From positions 434,001 to 498,000 of the forward strand of contig JAALGZ010000002.1 in assembly GCA_015227615.1 (NCBI GenBank): a stretch of 64,000 nucleotides of DNA. The letters run 5' to 3'. The translations under genes and the position numbers were made by a program. The notes under the pieces are model-generated. The model saw nothing but the letters and a program-made list of their open reading frames with translations, ran no database searches and was not told the origin of the DNA. This stretch comes from Labyrinthula sp. Ha (lineage: Eukaryota > Sar > Bigyra > Labyrinthulida > Labyrinthulaceae). This document shows positions 48,107-60,193 of the stretch, piece after piece (positions within the stretch are counted from its first letter, which is position 1; every line of letters begins with the position of its first letter).

Positions 48107-49435
48107 TTAATATTTTCTACTTTCGTCAAGTGTTTCTCTTTGGTATCGATGCAAAAAGGACAACAACGCATTTACACTTCTCTCTTCAATAGCGTTATAC
48201 AGGGTGACCCTTAAGCCACCAAACAACGGGTGTCCAAGAAGCTGAACAATGCCTTCGGACTCAGCTTTTCTAATGATATCAGCCTCAATTTCTTTCTTTA
48301 AGTCTGTGTTAGCATTTACGCCAAAGCATACATTCATACGACTTCTGAAATTTTTATATTTCTCATCTACATCTACACGAAACAAAGAGCTATCATCTAG
48401 AAAATTGTAAACCTTATCACTTAGAAATTTCGCTTTAGCTTCAAAGTAGTCCATTCCACCCATGTCTGAATAGTATTTCATAACCAAATTTTGAAGATAA
48501 ACGTTAATGGTAGGAGGTGTATTGTATACATTTTGAATTGGAACACTGGAAGATTGCAGGTTCCAGTCTAACATTTCGGGACAGATTTCCTTAAGTCCAC
48601 CTTTTTCTTGTACTAGATTATCTCGAACTATGATGGTAGTCAGTCCTGCGGTTCCCAAATTTTTTCCAGCAGAGGCAAATATTACACCATATTTGGAAAC
48701 ATCAACATTTCTGCTCATTAAAGTACTCGTTGCATCACAAACAATATTCAAATCTCCGTTTTGAATTCTGTCATTTTTATTTTCATCTGAGAATTCAGGG
48801 TCAGTGAGATACTCAAGGCCTGCAATGGTTTCATTCATACACATGTGAACGTATGAAACATCCTGTGGGAGGCTCCAAGAATCAAAGGATTCAAGTTTGC
48901 CTCGATTTGTGGAGATAGTTTCTACTTGAACATACCTTTGCGCATGACTTGCTGCCCTTTGCGACCAAAATCCCGTATCGACTAAGCCCACTGTGCTCTC
49001 CTTTGAAGCGCATAGATTAAGAGGGACAGCTGAGAACTGCAAGTGAGCTCCACCGGGCATGAAAAGTACGTGATAATTATCTGGAATATCAAGCAAATCT
49101 TTCATGAGCTCTTGGGTTTCTTCCATCAAGTTCTGAACAGGCCCGTTTACATCTCTGTGGCTTAACTCGATAAAACTGCACCCTGTTCCTTTATAGTTCA
49201 AGAACTCCCTTTGAGCTTTTAACAGAACAGGTAACGGCAAAGCAGCTGGTCCTGCTGAGAAATTGTGAACCCTCGCAGCTACATCTGCCTCAATGTCAAA
49301 ACTATCCTCTCTTTCGACGTAGCTTTGCTTCTTCACTGCTGAGCTTGTAGCGAATGTATTTGCCAATGTTCCACTATTCTTTCTCATCAAAGAGAAACTA
49401 CGTCTCTGTCCTACGTTAATCTTAAACAACTTCAT
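48107..49435 (-). CDS. PSAT1: Phosphoserine aminotransferase
   Basis: PLP-dependent transamination of 3-phosphohydroxypyruvate to phosphoserine, second step of serine synthesis (SerC/PSAT family, class V aminotransferase). Visible signatures: NFSAGPAALP (residues 58-67), GGAHLQFS (128-135), TGFWS (154-158), NETIAG (201-206), DATSTLMSR (234-242), and the PLP lysine in SAGKNLGTAG (Lys258). C-terminal HPLFGGLRVTLYNA contains the substrate-binding region. Total length is 442, against about 360-370 for the family. The extra 55 residues at the N-terminus are Arg/Ser/Lys-rich with few acids in the first 35 (MKLFKINVGQRRSFSLMRKN), consistent with a mitochondrial or plastid transit peptide. Single exon. 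The gene symbol follows the animal name; serC is the bacterial equivalent. Confidence 0.95.
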   Translation of the reverse strand: MKLFKINVGQRRSFSLMRKNSGTLANTFATSSAVKKQSYVEREDSFDIEADVAARVHNFSAGPAALPLPVLLKAQREFLNYKGTGCSFIELSHRDVNGPVQNLMEETQELMKDLLDIPDNYHVLFMPGGAHLQFSAVPLNLCASKESTVGLVDTGFWSQRAASHAQRYVQVETISTNRGKLESFDSWSLPQDVSYVHMCMNETIAGLEYLTDPEFSDENKNDRIQNGDLNIVCDATSTLMSRNVDVSKYGVIFASAGKNLGTAGLTTIIVRDNLVQEKGGLKEICPEMLDWNLQSSSVPIQNVYNTPPTINVYLQNLVMKYYSDMGGMDYFEAKAKFLSDKVYNFLDDSSLFRVDVDEKYKNFRSRMNVCFGVNANTDLKKEIEADIIRKAESEGIVQLLGHPLFGGLRVTLYNAIEERSVNALLSFLHRYQRETLDESRKY

Positions 49436-50541
49436 TTTTCTTCTTTCGATTTATTTTGCTTCGAAATATTTAAACGGTTAACTCGATGACGCGCTTTATG
49501 GGCTGTGATTTATAGTACCAGCCGAAGCTCAATATATGCTACCAATTCAACAATTTTCCGCTAGCTGCGGCTAGCTGTGAGATTGCTTTAGTTCAAGGAA
49601 AATTCTATTGCAGTATGAAGGTTGGGGACGTGTCATAAGGATAATAATGTAATCTGAATTTAATATTACTCTACTGTATTTTATAGGTGTTAATATAGAG
49701 TAATCTAGTACCTATCTTGGTACTCCTGTGAATGTGCATTAAGGTCATCGGAACAGTTCATATTTTTTTGCTGCCATGTTATTTAATATTTGCAACAAAT
49801 AAACAGAAGAAGAAAGCGACACGTCAGCAAATAATATAGAAATACTAAAGTTAATGATTAATCACTCGAGTTTTTTTGAAAATGTTTTTGATATAATATC
49901 GATATAGGATTTTTTCAGCTTATATTCACTTTATTTTGGAGTATTGTTTCTATACTCTAGAGTATCTTCCTCCTCAACTTTAATTTTATAATTCCATTTC
50001 CCAATATTAAGAAATCAAGAAACCAGTAAAACTTAAAGTGAATAAAAAATATGAAGAGATTGATAAACGACAATGATCAAGATATTAAACAACGAAGGGT
50101 ATTCACAGATGTGAACGTAATGTGAAAAGGAATATGAAAACCAACAGAAACAGAATAAATATGTGAGCTCTTTCTCTTGGAAGAGCCTCCGAGTGTTAAA
50201 ATAAAAATTTCCCAAAATGTGTTTGAAACTGAAGCTGGTATAAGATGAAAAATCGGTGTAAAACAGAAAAACTATTATACCGCAACTTGAAAAGCTAAAT
50301 TGTCTTAACTTTTTACAACTTGTTTAATTAGAAAAATGTGGTGCTTCACTGGGAACACTATGACGTTTTCTCTGTCAACAATGTTTTTAATAAAAAGGGA
50401 TGGCATGGAGTTACGTTGATGGAATGTGAGAGAGTTGAATGAGTATCTATGGAGAATTCAATAGGGTTGGGGTTAGTGATCATAGTTTTGTAGCTCTTGA
50501 ACATCGATGGGGTGAGCATGTACAGCTGAAAACTCCTACAC
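49436..50541. other. Upstream region of PSAT and gene-free stretch
   Basis: About 1.1 kb. It includes the likely PSAT promoter (49436-49620), with a repeated GCTAGCTG motif at 49563-49578. The rest is AT-rich without a gene. A short palindrome ATACTCTAGAGTAT lies near 49951-49964. Confidence 0.5.
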
Positions 50542-52570
50542 TTATACCGAATTAGAGATCAACGTACTCTGTGACCTTCTTTCATCTGGTTGGTGTCTCG
50601 ATTCTCTTTTCCGAAGCGAGTTCAAACTTTTTGATGATTCCTGTGATAAGGATGAGTTAAAGTCTGAAAACACTGTGTCTGGGTTGCGCTTCAGAGCATC
50701 ACGCACCTTCACTGCTGTTGCAAGAGCTCTCTTCCACCCTTCGGTGATTTTCTTTGCCTCGATGCACAATTCCCTGCACACAGAAAGTAGTTGAGCGTAT
50801 TTCTCAGTTGGTTTAGACGGTGATTTCAACATGCTGAAAGATGGAACCCTGCCCTCAAACAGAAATCCCGCTGTATTGTGGGGTTTCCCTTCCCTCCAAC
50901 CCTTTTAAAGCTGGGATATATAGGGAATGCCCATGACAATCCCACCTAGGAAGCAAATTTCATTGGCATAAGTACTTTCATTGCACTTTGTGGTAAGCAC
51001 GTGCATAGTGCCTGCAAATTAAGTCTAAGCTTAGACTGAAGGAATAACAACATTCAGAATATAAAACACCATCCACGACGTGAACTTGAATATTGAATTT
51101 AACGGTCTACCGATCAACCTTTTCTGCAAGAACGTAGCTGGTTTTTTCTTGTCTAAGAAAATGTAACGGCCAATCATCTTTTTAAATATGTGATTTGTTA
51201 GAGTTATTACTTCTTCATATACCTTTTGTACCTTCCTGGACAGATATTTTAACTTCCATTAAGTTTCATGCTGTTATCTTTCAACTGTTTGATATCAATA
51301 TTCAGAAGTTTTTCTAGAGTATTGAAAATCAATCCCTAACTCAAATTCTGCCTTCATTTTAACATTGAATGAAACAACTCAACTCTCTTACTCGATTAAT
51401 GACAAAGTATCAAGACTCGGCTAGCATGGATCCAGCATAGTGGTATTTCTTAATGACCTTTTTAGGTAGTTTTGTTGAAGTTCCTGCTGTTGATTATGTA
51501 TGAAGTTTTGAAGACGGATTTCAAGAGTTAATTCTGAATCAAAGTGATGAGAAGGAGCTTTTTCTACTTTGAGTTTAAACTGTAAAAACTGTTCACCCGA
51601 TAGCAGTTGAAATAGAGTCCAATGTGGTTCCGAGGACTTTAATATATCTCACATGAGGTGTTTCTTTGTCTACAGCAGCGTTAGTCAACCTTGCAGTTGC
51701 ATCACTCATGACTACAGAAGGATGAGTCAGTCCAAGGTACTTGTGACCACGAACAACTTTATAAAATTTTGTTTCCATAAAATTGCAGTCGAAATTAGCA
51801 TTGGGTTAGCAGCAGTTAACGCCGATACGGAATGTCACTAGCAACTGATAACTTAAAAAGCCATTCGTCGTATCTAACTAAATTTAGTCTTGGCAAATTT
51901 CTATTAATTCTGTTTGTAGTTGTTCTTGAAATGTTAGGGCTTGCACTTTGGTTTTTTCTGATGGTGTCTTATTAGAAAATATTCTAAATGTCCTTCCTCT
52001 GCTGAGACAACTTGTTCCGCGTTTCATCATACTACTCATTTTTGTATCTTCACATAAATTTTCTTCAACTCTAGCTTTTCTGGTGACAATTCTAACAAGA
52101 TCTTTTTCAAAATGAGTAACAACAATTCTTTCATAAAGCGCTAAAGTGAAAGCATTAATTAAAGCATTAACTACACCAAGTCTTTGAATTAACTTAAATT
52201 AATCATCAGTTAACTCATCTTGATATTTTCTTAGTTTTGGGTTATGTTCAATGTTATGCCCTTCATGTTTGGTGCTGTTTATCTGGAAATTTACTTTAAA
52301 AGCTTAGAATCAAACTTAATGTTAACATCAAGGTTACAGTTAGCACCCTCACTAGGTTCAATTCTCAATACTTTAGTTTTGTACCAAATATTTGCTTACT
52401 TGCAACCAGTATAAAGCAGTGGGATGCTCTTTTTCTCCATCTAGATAGAACTCCAACAAATTTTGTGGTGGTTTAAAGCATCTTACTTGAGAGAATACTT
52501 CTAGTTCGGTTCCATAAAATGTATCTGGTGGTATTTTGGTTATTTTTTTATGATTCTAGATTGACTTGAC
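50542..52570 (-). pseudogene. Decayed second copy of the MULE transposase
   Basis: Reading the minus strand, patches align in order with the transposase at 23391-25486. CNLDVNIKFDSK matches the N-terminal finger region. A stretch from RKYQDELTDD through LVRIVTRKARVEE and CLSRGRTFRI to QALTFQEQLQ follows, then LDTTNG (first catalytic Asp), NANFDCNFMET, and YLGLTHPSVVMSDA (second Asp). After a degraded middle near 51390, the C-terminal helical tail (EKYAQLLSVCRELCIEAKK to 50542) is still open for 96 codons. Several stops and frameshifts interrupt it. The sequence is far more diverged from the 23-kb copy than a recent duplicate would be, so it represents an older insertion or a sister family. 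Its inverted ends were not found. Confidence 0.85.
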
Positions 52571-55424
52571 CCCGTGGCTAAATATTTCATTTTTTTCATG
52601 CTTTTTGATTTGCCTAAGTATATACGTTTGACATGTTACTCTATATGGTCTTCAGTGAAGAAGACCTAAGGAAGTATGATACTCCATGGCTCAAAAAACA
52701 AGCCCTTCTTTATTGCAGTATGAAGAAATACAACTGTACTATAAATCTCCTGTGAACAGAAAATAAGCACTACATACACGTTGATCAGATTATTCTGGGT
52801 ATCTTTTCCAGATTGTGTAGCCATTTAGTTAGAAGAGATAACAAAGCTTATTCACGTTTCTTCTAAGCTATTTTTCTTCTACCTAACTATAATGCAATCA
52901 ATTGGTCTAAGAACACATAGCTCTATGAAAGACACAGAATTATTAGAGACGAGCTGTAAAACTGATCTAAAATATTCTATATTTTAATATCCAGCACAAG
53001 TCACGCATTAATTAACTATTACTAGTTGCCAGTAAAATTGAAGTCGGTGTAACTCATGAAAGTGAAACCTCGATCAGAGAGAACCAGCGTCTTCTCAAGT
53101 GCATTTGAACTAAGATAGTAAATACACCCTGCAATAACACACTGAAACTGAAATTTCTTATATTTAGGTCGAAATCGGAAGTATAACTATGGTTCAACTA
53201 TTACACCAACCACGGGTTTATTTTCCCAAATTACTTGGCTTCAAAAGGAGTCATTATAATAACAATCCAAGCAAGAACAGATATAAAGAAATAGGTGAAA
53301 AAGTGTTAAAACAGCGACAAGGGTGTGATGGAATAGCCAAAGCAGTGGTGGTGAGAAGAAAGATTATTCTGACACCATAATTAATTCATCTTTTGTTTTC
53401 ATTGCCACTGAACATACTAAACCTTTCTTGGGAGCTCGGCTAGGTTCAGCGAGGTACTAAATTTAAAGTTACCCTATCTCACTAACCAAAATTGTTACTA
53501 AGAATTTACCAAAATCTAACCAAGACTTCAACACCTTTGGGATATCTATTTGTCTTGGAAATTATAGTTACAACACTCTTCATTCACATATCTGAATGGG
53601 AGATACAATATTCTTCTATAGTACAAGGTTTTGAAGTTATAATTCAACCTAAGAAAAGAAACACTCTTCTGCCAATATTTTACATGAATTATCTTCAAAA
53701 TTTAAAGTCATGCGAATAGACGAATTCATTCCTTTTAAATAATAACCTGGTAGATGGGGACCATGTTCACATCATATGGCAAATAAAATAAAGTTAGGCT
53801 AGATTCCCACTATAGCTAACCATTGAGCTTACATGACAATTTAATTGCAAGGTTTTTAAAGTTTATGACGCGCATTCTCAATTTACCGTGTTCTCCTTTG
53901 TGCTCTCTTGCAGGATACTACTCTTGGTATTCTGTAATGAAATAAGTACACTCGACCAGGTCTTATATCAAACCTTCTTTTAGGGTTTTAATAGGTACAA
54001 AAGAGAAGATTATCAAAACTTATCACGTAACAAACAGTAAAGACGAAGTGTTCCTATGGAGACCATATGTATCAGTGAAATCAACCTAACATTAATACTG
54101 AAACTATTACGAGAATATTATACACAATTGTTGCGGAGTCTCTTAATCACACTGCTCCTTTTCATAAAATTTTAAATCATATGTTCAAGGACAAGTAGCC
54201 TTGAATGGCATAGTTATTTGAAGTTTACATTGCAGCGATATATTCACTTAGAGGATTAGATATTCTTTTCTTTTTCTAGCCACAAGATTTAGTTAGCTAG
54301 ATATAATTTATATTTTTAGTATAATTTTCATATTTCCCTTGTAAACTGTAATTTAATTTAAATAAATTTTAAGCATTATTTATTTATTTACAATTATTAG
54401 CAGACGACAAGATGAGGATCAGTTCTCGGTTGAGAAAAGAAGTTGATTTCCAAACAATATAATTAGTAAATAGAAATAGAATTTTTTGAATCAAATTATT
54501 ATGGTGAGATATATTTTTACATTTCTCTCTAATGGTAGGAACCTTTGTCTTAGACTCTTCGCCTTATCATCTTCTCGCAAGTATTCTCTTATACCAACCA
54601 ATTATGACTTCTATTTAGGATCTGGTTTTATTCACATCTATTTCTTTCTTTGATATTGAAATAAAAATCCCAGGAAATATATCGATAAGTTTATAACTAG
54701 GATTTAAAGCCATTATGAACAAAATTTCCTGCCTTATTGCATCAGCAGCAAGAGGTGCAAAGCGAGATCTGATTGAGTTCTTAAGCAAGAAAAAAAAAAC
54801 AGCGCTCGAATGCTTCGAAAATATAAAAATTATAGCATTTTTATAGGATCAAGGTTTTATTTTTCTGGAAATTTTAGTAGCGAAGGGGCCATGTGTTCCA
54901 TTTATGAAATCTTATAGTCACAAAGGCTTGCTGGTATACTACTAATGCACCAATACCGCAGCAAAACTCGATTTAAAGTCAATGAATGGCTTTCCAACTG
55001 GGAAAAAATAAAGTCATGAATTATAACAAATTTGTTTAATGTAGATTGGGGTAAATGTAGAAAGGTTTGACCACTATTCTAAGTGGTATTCGCGAAATTT
55101 ATTAAGGGATAATTGGAAATTCTTTGACAACTTCTCCATATGAGTATGCGAAAACGTTTTTAATTTATCAAAGATTATAAAATATAGTTTGAGTGAAAAT
55201 GATAGTTTTTAATTTCCCAACTAAGATTTTACTGAGATTGTACCCCTATCAGTTGCTAGATTTGATGATAAAGAAATAGGCTGAAAAGTTTTTCCCCAAA
55301 CAAAAGCCATAAAAAATATAGCATTATATTAAAGTTAAATTATTTTAATAAGGTTTTTACTTTATAATTTTACGTTTCACTAAGTACAAAGTTTATTTAT
55401 TCTCGGCTCTGTGTTTGGTAAGTC
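52571..55424. other. Gene-free stretch
   Basis: About 2.85 kb with only short frames (up to 75 codons) and no recognisable motif. The last few hundred bases are very AT-rich and presumably hold the promoter of the SEL1-like gene. Confidence 0.55.
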
Positions 55425-55484
55425 TTGTGTAACACTTTGAGACTTTCACCTTTTCTTGTGCATCCTGCAACATATGCTAGAGAA

Positions 55485-58057
55485 ATGAAACATGTTAAAT
55501 ATTTGGCACTATTTGTATATATAGTTACTTCAGTCCTGCAAACAAGTTGCGAGCCCACATTCACAATAAAAAATGATTTTAACCCTCCCAAAAATGATCT
55601 AAAGTTATCCCAATCTCAAAATCAAGTTAAGCTTTACACATTTAGCAAGAAAACTAAAGACAAGAGGACCGAACTACAAGTCATTCCTGAGCCAAAAGAA
55701 CTACCCGACAATATAGAAGAAATAGAAGCACAAGTAAGAAATGAATATTTCGATCTGGATACTATTGAAGAAGCTCAGAAATATATTCATCAACTCCAAG
55801 TAATTTAAACTGCCCTCTTATGATTTAGAGCTACAAAGCGAAAAGAGTCCAAGTTCTGATTGGTGACATCGTCTACTCAATCTGCACATCAGCTGAAATA
55901 ATGAGCTCAAATATTCCGAGAAGTGAGCTAATTAAGTTGTCCTTTTCCATACCGTCAAACTTTGCGCCATATAAGCTATTTCTTGATCAAGATGCAGAAG
56001 TCAATCTGAATTCAAAAGCAATTAAATCATTATTTAACTACTCTGCGTATCTTGCAAATCCAAAATCTAACTTTCGAATGGCAATTTTTAATATTTTTGA
56101 GAAAAATATGGCTCCTGCTATTACCCAAATGTATTTCTCTGCACTTGATGGGTACGTTCCAGCTCAAATTGCACTCGGTTATAGACATGAAAATGGACTT
56201 GCTGTTCCTAAATCATGTGAATCTGCTCTAGGATACTATTCCTCTGCAGCAGCTGAAGTTGTAAAAGAAACTCATCGAGTTGGACTTGACCACGTTTTTC
56301 ATCCCATAAAGTTAAGCCTGGGCCCATTAGGACCTACAGAGCAGGAAATTCATGGTCTTAAAGGTAATGATGGTATAATAGACTGGTTTTTATCTTATCT
56401 CTCTTCAAATTCTGCCCAAGTAGATCAGGAGTTTATCGACTACTACATTCATTCTGCAGAAAGAGGGGATGTCGATGCAATGCATAGATTAGGTTTTTTC
56501 TACCTTCATGGAATCAATGGAGTGGAGCAGAATTATTTGACAGCATGGGAATATTTTCGTAGAGGCGTAGATCGAGATGAAGGCTTGTCTCTTGCTATGC
56601 TGGGAGTTCTAGCAATGAATAATCCTGGACCTAAGGAAGATTCAGGTGTAGAAAGCGCAAGGAAGCTGTTTAACCAATGCCTAGAAAGAGGAAATTTAAA
56701 AGAGCCAAAATTAGGAAAGGCTGCTGAAGGAATAGCAACAAATGGGTTGGGTTATTTAGAGATTTATACAACAGAGAAACCTGATTTTGCGAAAGCTAGG
56801 GCATGGTTTACAACCGCTGCAAATAATGATAATGTTGATGGCATCTATAACCTTGGGGTGTTACATTTGACTGGAAACATCATGGGTCCTGGTTCTGTTA
56901 TTGATATTTCTACTGCTATAACATTTTTTGAGCTTGCCGCAAAAAAGAGGCATAAATTAAGTCAATATCAAATGGGTGTGATGAATGCCCAAGGAATAGG
57001 TATACCTTATAATTGTGAGAATGCGGTAGCTTATTTCAAGATGGTTATTGAACAGAGTGATGTGTTTTCAAAGTTTACAAAGAATGCGGAACAACTGTAC
57101 CAAACGTCGAATCCCGAACTGGCGCTTCAGCAGTACTTGATTGGGGCTGAACTTGGTAGCGAACTTGCACAAAACAATGCTGCCGTACTTTTAGATAAAG
57201 GTGTTAGAAATATTTATTTGGAGAATGCACCTAGAGAGTTTGAGTTCTCTTTCATGGAAGGTCAGACTACAGAAACAACTGGAAAAGATGAGGTAAAAGA
57301 GGATTCGTTTTTGGGAAGAGTTTTTGGTTCATGGTGGAATAAAATGGGCTTCTATAGAGGCAGAATGGAATCATTGAGAATGCTATTCTTGGCGGCTGCA
57401 CAAGGTAATGTAAGGGCTAATTTAAAATTAGGAGATTATTTTTATTATAATTTCGTCGACATGAAGGAACTGGAATCTGCTGTAGACCATACAGTAGAAA
57501 AATTTGACAACTTGCAGCTTGCTGCTCATTATTATAGAAAAGCAAAGGATGCGAAGAGTATTCAAGGAGCATATAACCTTGCTCACATGTACCATTATGG
57601 TTTAGGTGTGAAAAAAGATTTTCATCTAGCTAAAAGGTACTATGACGAAGCGCGTGGGGAAAATGATAATGTAGCCAAGAATGTTCCTGCAACTTTAGCT
57701 CTTTTATTTTTGAGGTTTGAAAGCTTGTTCGATATATTTTTCGAGACTGATTTTGAATCGCGTGCAGCTGAGTGGAGCATATCAAATCTGCTGCGCGGAT
57801 TTGTTAAGTTTGTGCTCGATCCTACTGAGCTGCTTTCATTTTCAGGTGAAGTAAAGAAAATAAGGGAGAATGAAAATGAAGATGGAGATGAACAACCCAA
57901 GATAGGGTTTCAGGAGAGTTCGAGCTCTGTTCAAGATGGTGAAGGGTCAGCAGTTGAGTTTGACACGATTCTTGCTATTGTGTTGTTTCTTGCCTTGATA
58001 GTTGTTGTTCTAATTAGGCAGTCTAGAGCAAATAGAAGGCTTAGAAATGAGGGCTAA
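55485..58057 (+). CDS. SEL1L/HRD3-like ER-associated degradation adaptor, one 29-nt intron
   Basis: Exons 55485-55799 and 55829-58057 join in phase 0 to give 847 residues. An upstream in-frame Met at 55425 would add 20 residues, but the Met at 55485 opens directly into a signal peptide (MKHVKYLALFVYIVTSVLQT), so I prefer it. The lumenal part has a series of Sel1/TPR-like repeats, for example VDAMHRLGFFYLHGINGVEQ (about 320-340), VDGIYNLGVLHLTGN (about 435), SQYQMGVMNAQGIGI (about 480) and IQGAYNLAHMYHYGLGVKKD (about 690). A C-terminal transmembrane helix (FDTILAIVLFLALIVVVLI, about 815-835) is followed by a short basic tail. This matches the type I architecture of HRD3/SEL1L, the partner of the HRD1 ubiquitin ligase in ERAD. 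Confidence 0.88.
55800..55828 (+). other. 29-nt spliceosomal-type intron
   Basis: Starts GTAATTTAAA and ends TATGATTTAG, phase 0. Retention places a TAA in frame three codons into the intron. Removal fuses the signal-peptide exon to the repeat exon across 24 further open codons. Confidence 0.9.
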
Positions 58058-58190
58058 CTCAGCTACAGAAACCCACGAAAGTAAAATTTATCTCGTATAG
58101 GCTCTTTGATTGTTAGTCCTTTTATTTTTGGAGCAAAGCAAACGAAGTCCATGGAATAATGATGAAAGTTTCAAAAATGTATGTACAAGA

Positions 58191-58580
58191 TTACAATTTT
58201 GTAGCGTTATCAGATCCTTTAGAGGTAACATTAGTTTGTAGTTTAACATATTCAGCAACAATACTTTCATTGGATTCGGTGTATGGTTTAATATAGCTAG
58301 AAGTACTGCGCAAATGTGCTTTTTGTTTCTTTAACTTGAAGCAACAAGTAAACAGGTTTCTAACTAGATACATTACCTTTCCCCAGAAACTTAGATTCTG
58401 AAATGTAGAATCATATGAGCGTACAAATGTCGTAAGCCAAATTTTTAGCTCTTGAATCGTACCCGTCCTGCTTGTTGGATGACAATATATATATGTTATC
58501 TAGCCACATATTAAGGAAAAGGTACTAGAGCACTGTTGAGCTCTAATGCAAACTTCCACGCTAATATTTGACTGACTCAT
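58191..58580 (-). pseudogene. Possible small gene or relic convergent with SEL1-like gene
   Basis: From the Met complementary to 58578-58580 a 130-codon frame runs to 58191 with one TAG at 58500-58502. The 97 codons after the TAG are open and end in a hydrophilic, natural-looking tail (SYIKPYTESNESIVAEYVKL). A 26-nt GT...CTAG segment ends exactly at that TAG, but removing it moves to another frame that stops soon. No family recognised. Open runs of this length are expected a few times by chance in a window of this composition. Confidence 0.22.
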
Positions 58581-59500
58581 TTATTTCCCTTAACTAAAAT
58601 GAAGTAAAAAATTAACCTTCTTGAAGTATATTTGCACAAGTGGGCACATGAGAAATAAATTTTATAGGTAATTTATATTAAGTCGAATACATTGTCAGGA
58701 CCTGCTTTCGGATGCTTCGCAGTATTGCCAAAATGCAGAGTTATAAATTTTCGGTGTAAAAAACTTGTTCACTTAAGGGAACCCACGTGATAAAATTCAT
58801 ACAGAAAAAGAAGTAATTACTTTCAATCGTTTTATGTAAAACAGCTTAGAAGAAGACAGGGTTAATACTTATTCACACGACTCCTGCAGTAGTTTATTGT
58901 CTATTTGTGGTAGATCCCCAAGAATATGAGTACTTCAAGTTAATGGATTAGTTGATCTAACCATTCGCAAACTTAAAATTAAATACCCAGGAAATGAATA
59001 TGTTGTGGGTACTCTTTGAGAAATAATTTAGATTAATTTATATCCAGGAACCACCATAGAGATCAAATTACTTCCAAACAATTACCACAGAGAACACTCA
59101 TGTTCTCTTTCATATATACATTAATACTGTAGATGAAAGTTTTTACTCGAGTCTCGTTATTTGGGTGACAGAAACTGGCAACAATAGAAATATTTTGTGT
59201 GTGGCCAAAGGGTTCGCTAATTTCTATTCTATTATATCATATTCTGGCAGTATATGAATAGATAGCACATGATATCAAACCCCAGATGCATTTGTACAGA
59301 GGTACAGATTTTTTATAAGGTGCATTCCTTCTGAATATAGCCTCTCAATGTTATTTTCAGTGGTTTACTCGATCACTACAAAGTAGAGGTACCGTTTGAT
59401 ATTATCATGATTTATCAAACGAGTTTCGAGGAAATTCATTTTACTTTGAGTGAGTTTGAGGTTTCTCCCAGACACTTAGGGTAAGTCCTGATGATATTAT
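58581..59500. other. Gene-free stretch
   Basis: About 0.9 kb without a gene or repeat that I can support. Confidence 0.5.
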
Positions 59501-59524
59501 GTTAGTTAGTTAGTTAGTTAGTTA
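59501..59524. repeat. (GTTA)6 microsatellite, likely LINE 3' tail
   Basis: Six perfect GTTA units. On the minus strand this is a TAAC repeat lying downstream of the truncated LINE ORF, in the place where many non-LTR elements end in short tandem repeats. Confidence 0.7.
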
Positions 59525-60193
59525 AGGATTAAAATGGCCCTATTGGCCTAACCTTATACGAGCCTGGTACTTACTACGCTCTTAACCTACTGAGGGTTGT
59601 TTACTGCTGTCTATGTCCTCCTTGTTGTTATCATTACCTTGCTCTGCTCTCTCTGGTTCTTATTGGTCAATTTTCCAGGATGCCTAATATCATTCATCCA
59701 AGGTTGTATTAATCTAGATTGCCTTATTCTTAATCTCCCAAAATTCCAATCTTAAATCAAATCAAATTCAAAAAGATTTAAATTGTCTCACGCCAGGCCG
59801 GAGAAGCTCCAAGAAGGCGACGGGGAATCCGAAGGAAGCTTTTGAGGGATGTAATGAGATGTATGGAGGGTTGTTGAACAAGTTTTCAAGTGGCTATTAC
59901 TGATTTTGAGCGGAAGGCGGTGAAGTGGGGTTTCTAGGTCATTCTGGCTCACGGGGGTTCCATCTGGGGTCAGTTCAGGGCTCTCGAAGGTATATTCTTG
60001 GTGTCTATAGTCATTTAAGGACTAATGGCGGTATATTATGGAGGTTCCAGTGGTTTCAGGTCCAGGATGTTGATGGTGGTTGTTTTGCTTTTTGAGTTGG
60101 GATGAAATTGGGGAGGTATGGAGATTAATCTTGAATGTATTCTAGGGAAAGGGGGGGTGGGCTACATTTCATTGCTGCTTGGGGGTTGTAATA

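Noticed and set aside
58191-58580. Phosphatase-like string CHPTSRTG in the frame after the TAG
   Set aside because: Spacing is C-x4-R instead of the C-x5-R loop, and nothing else of a phosphatase fold is visible.
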